Shown here piece by piece: positions 57,148-64,000 of a stretch of DNA of 64,000 nt. The notes under the pieces are model-generated. The model was not told where the DNA came from. It did not search any database and saw only the letters and a list, made by a program, of their open reading frames with translations. The position numbers were made by a program, and so were the translations under genes. This stretch comes from Oscarella lobularis (Eukaryota; Porifera; Homoscleromorpha; Homosclerophorida; Oscarellidae). Positions within the stretch are counted from its first letter, which is position 1. Every line of letters begins with the position of its first letter. The stretch is from assembly GCF_947507565.1 (NCBI RefSeq), contig NC_089180.1, positions 248,001-312,000 of the forward strand, written 5' to 3'.

Positions 57148-58325
57148 ATGCGCCGATTCAGCTCGAGCATCCTCAAACAAGGTCCCACACCGAAACGCGT
57201 CGCACTCATCATGGACGGAAATCGACGATACGCGAGAAAAATGAACTTTTCTCACGTCAGCGACGGCCACGCGATGGGATTCGAAAAATTGGCTGAGGTT
57301 GGGGGGAAACCGACCCCTCCTCCCTATTGAATGCATGGCCTTTAGACTTTGGAATGGTGCCTCGAGGTCACAGTCTACGCATTGAGCATAGAGAACTTTA
57401 AGAGGTCAAAGGACGAGGTCGACGGTCTCATGGAATTGGCGAAGAAGAGCTTCTCTCGACTGATTGAGGAAGAGTGAGAAAATCTTCATTCGAAGGTCTC
57501 ACGTGCTACGAGACTTTTTCTTTGTGTCTAGAGAATTGATACAAAAGCACAAAGTTTGCATTCGAATTCTTGGTGATGTGGAACTCTTACCTGTCGACGT
57601 GCAAAAGACCATTGCCAAGGCAGTCGTCTTGTCTAGAAACAACAAGAGGTCAATAGATACGACGATCGTACCTTGGACGTTTGCGGTGAATCGTTTTCTC
57701 GTAGAGGTTTTCTGAATATTTGCATTGCCTATACATCCCGCTATGAAATGACCCAGGCGGCGAAGCAGGTCGCTTGGGGAGTAGAAGAAAGCCTGTATCC
57801 AACGTGAGCCGGATCATCCGCCCATTGACATATTATGCATTGAATTCGTTTGTTCTAAAGAGACGTATCCGAAAAATGCTTCTACACGACGGACTCGTCT
57901 GACCCAGATCTCCTCATACGGACGTCGGAAGAAGTTCGGCTAAGCAACTTCCTTCTCTGGCAGTCGTCCTATTCCTGTCTCTCGTTTCTTGACGTCTTGT
58001 GGCCCGAGTTTTCAATTTGGCATCTGTTTCAGGCCATCTTGCAATACCAAAGAGATTATCGCAGTATAGAGGTCTGTCTCTCTCTCTCTCACAATCGGAC
58101 ATCGCTGTATTCCATGGGTTTTTTCTCATCTAGGAGATGCGGTCGTCTCATTTTGCAGAAAGAGAGAAACTCTTGCACGAGTCGGACATGCAGTGTGTGC
58201 GGGCTGCCGCCGAAGATAGCAAGTCAACAGTACTGCACAGTGTAGATTCACTCATAGCCGAGTACAAAATAAATCATGAACAGCGAATTGAGTATTTTTT
58301 TATTGATCATCCAACAAAAACGTGA
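57148..58325 (+). CDS. DHDDS: Dehydrodolichyl diphosphate synthase subunit (cis-prenyltransferase)
   Basis: In-frame ATG at 57148 ([20 protein letters not shown] then [16 protein letters not shown]), consistent with the usual start just before the DGNRRYA active-site motif. Exons continue [127 protein letters not shown], and a helical end. With NUS1 it makes long-chain polyprenyl diphosphate for dolichol. Two oddities: about five residues (NLGIL in relatives) are missing between WCL and EVTVYA, and RTSGE is RTSEE. The frame is open throughout. Confidence 0.9.
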
Positions 58326-58384
58326 AGCCTAAATTGTGTCCTTAATTAAAAATACTCTTCTTAGGCACATATCTATGATGGTGA

Positions 58385-59950
58385 TTAGGATTGGGCAAAA
58401 TAGGATCTGATTCTTGATTCTATCGGAGATCGGCAGATGGGGCATTCACGCACTGTCTCTGCGCAAACGTGGCAGCAAAGAATTTGCGCACAAGGAAGAA
58501 AGAGAACGTCGGCCTGCCTTTCCATGCATATCTTGCAGAGGCGACTCTCCCTCACCTGCGCCATCTCGTCGTCTATATTCATACTCTCGGGAGGGGGTGC
58601 AGAAGGAATAGGTGAATTATTAGGTGGTGCTTCAGACGTCGCCACCTGGATCAACACTTCAAGGAACTCAGTGAAGTTCTTGTGTCCTTTACGATAAACC
58701 CTCTCTGCTAGATTGCGATTGAAGCCCATTTCAATTGCCTTTGCAATGTAATCCAAAGGTTCAGGTGACTCCTGCTCTGGGGGTCTTTGCTGCTTGGGCT
58801 CATGCCACGGTTCGTCCTGCGCCGCCGTATCGAGACCAAAGTGTTCCATGACGAACTTGCACGCTGGAAAGTGTCGCAGATGCTCGCCCCACGCCTCGTC
58901 TCCCCGCTCCCAGCCTCGAAGTCCGCCGCCGCACGTCGCGCATCGAACCCGATCGCCTTCGCCCATGTAGCAGAACCCCGCCTCGGCGAGCGATTCAGCC
59001 GAAATGGGACTCCGCGGAGGCCAGTTCTGAAAGGTCGCCAATCTCTCCGCATAATTCGTCGACTTTTCGGCGCTCGCATTTCGAACGACAAGCGGTCCCG
59101 CTGCCCTTTCCTTCTGATGCAAGACCGATTGAGCAAACTGGCAATTAGGCGAATGCTTTACGTGCTCTTCGACGGGCACGTCGCCGGGCATCCACTGCTC
59201 GACGTAGACGTGGCAGTTGAAGCAGCGAACGGCATCCCTTCGTCCCGTGTAATAAAAGCCGGCTTCGGCCAAGTCGTGAGGCGAAACGGGAATGCTGCGA
59301 GGCCATTTTTCGAACGTGAGAAGACGCAATCGCTCTTTCTCTAAATAGGGCTTTCGTTCAGGAGGAGGTGACGCAGGGCGGCGTTGTGGGGTCCTTCCCA
59401 GAGGAGGTGGGTGTTTTGGCTGCTTCGTATCGGCCTTGGCAGCGACGATGGGACAGAGCGGAGAATAGAATCTGTGCTCCCCTTCGGCCGTATCTCCGGG
59501 TTTCCACAGCTTCAACTGAACGTGGCACACATGGCATTCGACCATATCCCTTCGGCCCGTGAAGTAGAATCCGGCTTTCGCTAGTTCGACGGGTTTTATC
59601 GGGCAGTCGCGCGGCCATTTGAACGATTTCTTCCGAAATGTCGCCAGTCGACCAGCTTCGCTGCTCATATCATCGACATCGACATCGCCCCCTTTAGCCG
59701 CCGCCATGTTGGATCGAGATCGAACGATAGGGCACTCGGGTGACGCTTCTGCGTGCTTTCTCTGCATATCTTCTCCTGGACGACACATTTCGAAGAGTCG
59801 CTTGCAAGCAAAACAACGCCCTTGGTCGCGGATCCCAGTGTAGTAAAAGCCCTCCTTCGCCAGATCGTCCGGCTTTAGTGGAGATTTGCTCGGCCAATGT
59901 CGAAAAGACCGCAGTCTTTCCTTTTCGTGAGAATAGTCGGCCATCGCCAT
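58385..59950 (-). CDS. Inhibitor of apoptosis with four BIR domains, UBA and RING
   Basis: One uninterrupted exon of 521 codons, ATG at 59950. BIR1 (about residues 8-76, RCFACKRLFEMCRPGEDMQR then KH..C), BIR2 (98-166), BIR3 (205-272), BIR4 (300-367, CATCGGGLRGWERGDEAWGE then H), each with the CxxC..H..C zinc site and GFYYTG/GFCYMG core. A UBA-like helix bundle follows (LDYIAKAIEMGFNRNLAERV). The C-terminal RING is CKICMERQADVLFLPCAQIL then CCHVCAETVRECPIC. IAPs bind caspases or signalling adaptors and act as E3 ligases. Known IAPs have at most three BIRs. The RING's zinc-binding His (PCGH in relatives) is Gln here, so ligase activity is doubtful. Confidence 0.9.
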   Translation of the reverse strand: MAMADYSHEKERLRSFRHWPSKSPLKPDDLAKEGFYYTGIRDQGRCFACKRLFEMCRPGEDMQRKHAEASPECPIVRSRSNMAAAKGGDVDVDDMSSEAGRLATFRKKSFKWPRDCPIKPVELAKAGFYFTGRRDMVECHVCHVQLKLWKPGDTAEGEHRFYSPLCPIVAAKADTKQPKHPPPLGRTPQRRPASPPPERKPYLEKERLRLLTFEKWPRSIPVSPHDLAEAGFYYTGRRDAVRCFNCHVYVEQWMPGDVPVEEHVKHSPNCQFAQSVLHQKERAAGPLVVRNASAEKSTNYAERLATFQNWPPRSPISAESLAEAGFCYMGEGDRVRCATCGGGLRGWERGDEAWGEHLRHFPACKFVMEHFGLDTAAQDEPWHEPKQQRPPEQESPEPLDYIAKAIEMGFNRNLAERVYRKGHKNFTEFLEVLIQVATSEAPPNNSPIPSAPPPESMNIDDEMAQVRESRLCKICMERQADVLFLPCAQILCCHVCAETVRECPICRSPIESRIRSYFAQS

Positions 59951-60213
59951 CGAAATCTAGTCCGGGCCGGGAACAAGCCACGTGTAGTGTGAAATAGACG
60001 AAATTCTTTCTGTCAGCTGACGGTCTCTTCCGTATCTGCTCTTGTCTCTCTAATGCCACGAGAACGTACTACGCGGTTCTGAAAAAAAATCATCTGATTT
60101 CAAGTGCAGGTATGATCGATGGATCGATGACCTTCACTATGTTGCTATCCCTTTTTTCATGCAATTTATTGGTATAAAAATTAGAATACACATGTTTTTA
60201 ATCTGATGCAGTT

Positions 60214-61582
60214 TTAAGTTCTCGAACGCGACACGGGCGGCTGATACAGAGGCCCTCCCTGACTCGCCTCCTCTTCGAACTCCATATTGTACATCATATC
60301 GGCCATAGTCTGTTCAATGCACGCTTTCAGAACGACGTCGCTCATCGGCTGATAGTCGTTTAGGCCTCTCGGCGGACAGATGAGCGACGGGCCGAAATTG
60401 ACGGACACGGCGACGTTCTTGTAGAGCGAAACGGCCGGGTAATAAGTCCCGTCAAAAATGTCCTCCCAAGCCACGCCCTGCGATACGCCGTTCTTGAAAC
60501 ATTCGATGCGACTACCGGGTAACGGTTTGAGCGCTTTCACCGCCTTCTCGACCCAATCCTTTCGTTCGAAATAGAGAAAATTTTTGAACTTGATCAGTGC
60601 GTCGTCCTTGTGAGTGAGCGGCAAGATTGGACGCTCGTCCGCCGACCGTTTTGGAAGATAGATAAAGAAGCCGAGCACGTCGCCCGCAACTCTGATGAAA
60701 TCGCGTTCCCCTCTTACTCCGCCACGAATACCCAAACTTATCGTAGCCCAGCGGCGCCTGAAGATTTCCGTACGCCTGCGAGCATCGGGACCCATCTCCT
60801 TGATGACGACTTCGAAATACCAAGCGCCTCGTCGCACGCCGTGCGTCGCTCTTGCCGTTCACGCTCATTCGATCGTCGGACATCTTCAACTGCGACGCTC
60901 GATCGTTCATTGACAGCATCACGGATTCCGGCAAGACGCGTCGATAGAGTCGAGCCGGCACCGCCTTGCCGACGTACGTCTCAAGATCGTCTTCCACGTG
61001 GGGATCCAATTCGGCGAGCGCGTATCGATAGCCGTCCTTGTTGAACGGATGCTCGAGGGGAAAGCCGTGTGCCGGCAATTTTTGCGCCGACACCGTCGAC
61101 ACGTCGCCTCTAGTTCGCTTCGAGGACGACGATTGGCTGCCGCCGCCGCCGCCGGCTGCTCCTCCCTCGAGTGAGCCGCCACGTCGCTTTCCGGCTCCTT
61201 CACCTTTTTTTCGCGTTGGTGCGCGTCTTTTTTCTGCTGGTGCTGGTGCTGGTGCTGGTGCTGGTGCTGGTGCTGGTGCTGGAGCTATTGCTGACGCTGT
61301 AGTGGTGTTGCTTAGGGATCGAGATGTTGCATCAGCTGATGGAGGTTCTGGTGCTGGTTTCGGTGGCACTGGCGCTTGATCGTTCATTGACTGAGGCGAA
61401 GAAAGAATCTGTATGCTCGATTCATCTCTCTCTTTTGTTCCTGTTAGTTCTCTTTCTTTTGCTTCTTCATCATGTGCGTCGTTCGATTGAGAATCGTCGA
61501 GATTTTGCTGACGAGTGTTTGATAGTGACGCCTCCGATAGCGGATGTTTGCCTGCGTTGCCTGCGACGTCCATAGACTCCAT
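60214..61582 (-). pseudogene. ASH2L: ASH2L (COMPASS/MLL complex subunit), three short deletions
   Basis: A Met at 61582 (MESMDVAGNAGKHPLSEASL) is the likeliest start; longer frames overlap UCHL5 exon 1. Then a low-complexity linker with an (AP)n tract, KLPAHGFPLEHPFNKDGYRY and DRASQLKMSDDRMSVNGK. The SPRY domain then appears in pieces: ATHGVRRGAWYFEVVIKEMG, SQAYGNLQAPLGYDKFGYSW, then VAGDVLGFFIYLPKRS, FKNFLYFERKDWVEKAVKAL, KNGVSQGVAWEDIFDGTYYP, PMSDVV. Against ASH2L, the segments EKGYSMVR, AARLGW and GKHYSSGYG are missing, each with a frame change (near 60862, 60797, 60690). There are no introns at all. The N-terminal PHD/winged helix is also absent. ASH2L is needed for H3K4 methylation. Confidence 0.85.
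61235..61282. repeat. GCTGGT hexanucleotide repeat
   Basis: About eight copies of gctggt, coding for (Ala-Pro)n in the ASH2L linker on the minus strand. Likely length-variable. Confidence 0.8.
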
Positions 61583-61667
61583 TTCGAGACGAGGACGGGA
61601 TGAAAAACGCAGTTTTGTGCTTTTGCCCCGGGAACTTTCCCACTTCCCGTATAACATTTTCTTCGCG
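61583..61667. promoter_or_regulatory. Bidirectional promoter between ASH2L and UCHL5
   Basis: The two start codons face away from each other with only 85 bp between them, so the genes must share a core promoter or have leaders overlapping the partner. No TATA box is evident. Confidence 0.5.
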
Positions 61668-63249
61668 ATGTCTTCGGGCAATTGGTGCTTGATCGAGAGC
61701 GATCCTGGCGTTTTTTCGGAACTCATCAGGGGATTCGGTGAGTAAAGCTTACGCTAGGCAATGAAAAATTGGCACATCGCTCGATAGGAGTGAGTGGAGT
61801 GCAAGTCGAGGAAATGTGGTCGCTGGAGGAAGGAGAATTCGAGAAATTGGAGTACGTAGAACCAACTCCAACTGTGCAATAGTTGTAGATTTCGCTTGCA
61901 GACCAGTTCACGGACTCGTCTTCCTATTCAAATGGAGACCCGATGAAAAAGTGTCCGGAACGCTCGTCTCCGATTCAAGAAAAACGGACTTTTTCTTCGC
62001 AAAACAGGCATGCTGCACTGCATAAAATCGATCAACGGATTTTATATAATTGCGTAGGTTATTATGAATGCGTGTGCTACCCAAGCGATTCTAAGCGTTC
62101 TTCTCAACTGCAATCATCCTGACGTCGATTTGGGTCAGAATCTGACGAGATTTAAAGAATTTACTTCATCAATGGATCCATCTGTAAACTAATAATAATA
62201 GGAGTTACCGTCTACATCCATATGGCGTTTTTTTTCTCTAGCTGAAGGGCCTGTCTCTAACGAATTCTTCCGAAATTCGAGAAGTGCACAACAGCTTTGC
62301 CAGGCAATGCAACTCAATTTTGAATGGGTCCACGTGCTCTTAGAGTTATCTTTTTTCGAATAATACAGGCAGCAGACGTTTGAGTTTGATCCGTCAGTTA
62401 AAGACAAGGATGACGCTTTTCATTTTGTCAGCTATCTTCCCATTGACGGCCGTCTCTATGAATTAGATGGACTGAAAGAAGGGCCTATTGACCATGGAAG
62501 CATTGGTGAACGCAGTTGGTTTAGTCTTTGCAGGGAAGTCCTCCAAAAACGCATTGAAAGGTAAGTCTTCTTAGCTGATCGATTGAAAGAATTGATTGTT
62601 TCTGTTTGATTAGTTTCAAAGCGAATGAGATTCATTTCAATTTGATGGCTATTGTGTCTGATCAACGCATGCTGTACGCAAAACTAGCTCAAAAACTGGA
62701 GGAAGATAAGGCAAAGATACTTCAAGATGTGATCACTTAAATAATTAAATAAAGTCATCATTTAATGAGGGAAATTTTATTTTTTCCAGTTAGATGTCAT
62801 GGCCAAGGGAGAAGATCCTCGTTGTGCCGAATTGAGAAAGAGCCTTGAGCGCATCGAGGAGCAGATTTCAGGAGCCAAGCTGAAGCTGGAAGTGGAGGCG
62901 GAAAAAGTACAAAGATATCAGGTGAAAATCTGCGTGTCACTACACGTCATCGCGCTACTCCTTTGTCTTTGTAGATTGAAAATATCAGACGTAAACACAA
63001 TTACGTTCCACTGATTATGGAACTGCTAAAGATCCTTGCACAGAAAAAGGAACTCGTTCCCCTAATGAAAAAGGTATGTACTGTATACGCTTTGGCTTAT
63101 CGAAGAAGGGGCTACTACAGTAGATGATTTTTTTCTTTTAGTCTATTGAAAAGGTGAAGTCCAAGAGAGAAACCGCCTTTGTTGCCAGTAGTCCATGTAT
63201 AATTTCGTTCAATTGTTCGCTGGTGACTGCTCGACTCTGTTCACCATAA
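61668..63249 (+). CDS. UCHL5: UCH37/UCHL5 deubiquitinase
   Basis: ATG at 61668: [24 protein letters not shown]. Exons continue [60 protein letters not shown] (catalytic Cys), [40 protein letters not shown] (catalytic His and Asp), [20 protein letters not shown], and the ULD tail [44 protein letters not shown]5 trims ubiquitin at the proteasome (with ADRM1) and in INO80. One intron (after FFFAKQ) uses a GC donor. All exons are in phase. The last exon starts [13 protein letters not shown] and would run into the CHP-like gene's 3' coding sequence on the other strand, so the true stop is uncertain. Confidence 0.9.
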
Positions 63250-63812
63250 ATCATCCGAAACGTAGAATAGAGATCATTTTCAAACAATTTTCCGTCACCG
63301 TCTACGTCACACACGAGAAAGAACTCTGCATAAAAATAGGCAACACGTAAGTTAATTAAAATCTGCTTATTACTATGTATCTCACTCTGAAGTTTGTCTG
63401 ATTCAAGAGTTCTCGGACTCAGAAGTGACATGAGCCTGATATATTGGTCTATGTGCAGACGACGGTCTTCGATCGACGTTTCTTCGTTCTCTGGCGGTTT
63501 CGACGCATAAAGGGATACGAATCCATGGAGAAGACGGGGTAGGCAGAACTCGGACATGTCGAACGCATCTTGTAGGAGAATGCCACGTTTACCCGACGGA
63601 TCTATCGCCAGATACCTTCGAACGAGGCTCCTGATTTCCTTTGGTGTAACTACACAGCGAAAAATAGGCGACATTTCACTCGGTTGCTCTTTTCACTTAC
63701 ACACAGTGTCCTTTCCGAGTTCTCTGATCTCTTCTTCGCTGACCGACGATTCTCCTGCGCCCTATAAAGCATCGTGGGCGATAAATGAATCGCTTGTAAA
63801 CGACGTTACCAT
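63138..63812 (-). CDS. Calcineurin-B-homologous (CHP-like) EF-hand protein
   Basis: The start codon ATG (63812-63810) is the last codon of its exon. The next exon (about 63764-63707) gives MGAGESSVSEEEIRELGKDT, an N-myristoylation-type start. Then VTPKEIRSLVRRYLAIDPSG, PRLLHGFVSLYASKPPENEE, and after one intron FFLVCDVDGDGKLFENDLYS, a canonical EF-hand loop (D.D.DG.L...D). The end reads [26 protein letters not shown], where a fourth EF-hand would be; its calcium loop is shortened. CHP/CIB proteins bind exchangers or integrin tails. It overlaps the 3' end of UCHL5 tail to tail by about 110 bp. Confidence 0.7.
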
Positions 63813-64000
63813 CGCGACTTGTCGAGCGTGCGCATTGTCGATGTCGCACACGTCATCGCAGTCAATTCTCTGAGTTTGACTTGACGACGCTCTTCTACGC
63901 GACTGTTGTTGTCACAGCGCGGGAGACAGCAGTCAGAACGAAAGATTCGACATTGAATAGGTAAACGATCGAATTTTTTGCGCAAGCGGGGCCTCTTGTG
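63813..64000. other. 5' leader and upstream region of the EF-hand gene
   Basis: GC-rich; no further coding sequence supported before the window ends. Confidence 0.4.

Noticed and set aside
61569-61726. Longer ASH2L start ([10 protein letters not shown]) overlapping UCHL5
   Set aside because: This stretch is the exact antisense of UCHL5 exon 1, whose protein match is clear. The Met at 61582 is more likely.

Overview
This window is eukaryotic and most likely from an early-branching animal. Genes are split by many very short introns (about 45-70 bp, AT-rich, GT-AG with several GC-AG). The gene set is metazoan: an adhesion GPCR with laminin-G, GAIN and GPS; a cadherin repeat; an Ig/fibronectin III receptor; arrays of EGF domains; NACHT; IAP; WEE1; CNOT4; ASH2L. 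The compactness fits a sponge, perhaps a homoscleromorph. That is inference: no marker gene in the window fixes the taxon.

Layout. 0-3.3 kb: the 3' end of a tyrosine-rich receptor tail, then mostly empty sequence and a small inverted-repeat transposon. 3.3-13 kb (minus strand): a SESTD1-like gene (SEC14 plus spectrin repeats) whose two ends lie on either side of a 6.7-kb receptor locus with Ly6-like, LDLa, MAM, YWTD and many EGF domains; that locus is broken in about ten places. 13-21 kb: a cadherin scrap, an adhesion GPCR (GPS plus transmembrane exons, damaged N-terminus) and a CUL1 gene that loses its neddylation domain at a duplication breakpoint. 21-24 kb: a long palindrome and a small proline-rich gene. 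24-34.5 kb: a coiled-coil protein, an Ig/FN3 receptor, a Brambleberry/KAR5-type nuclear fusion protein and a C2HC zinc-finger protein, mostly in good order. 34.5-40.5 kb: a decayed NACHT ATPase, a chimeric second copy of the SESTD1 and adhesion-GPCR segments, and a BRSK-like kinase without its N-lobe. 41-47 kb: small genes of unclear family plus a candidate CENP-W. 47-52 kb: head-to-tail fragments of CCT1, GCLC, WEE1 and a 3-beta-HSD-like enzyme. 52-64 kb: CNOT4 (with a tandem exon duplication), an unnamed gene, DHDDS, a four-BIR IAP, ASH2L, UCHL5 and a calcineurin-B-like EF-hand protein.

The main pattern is a mixture. Some genes read cleanly (UCHL5, the IAP, Brambleberry, the Ig/FN3 receptor, most of CUL1). 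Others that are normally essential and single-copy (ASH2L, CCT1, GCLC, WEE1) carry short frame-breaking deletions or lack whole halves. Either this is a decaying duplicated region (haplotig, supernumerary or degenerate chromosome) or the assembly is faulty here. Two duplicated segments inside the window allow direct comparison and show real short deletions, at least one flanked by a 2-bp microhomology. No rRNA, tRNA, CRISPR, retrovirus-like or LTR element was recognised. Exon ends are read by eye from splice signals and homology, so most are good to a few bases and some are uncertain.
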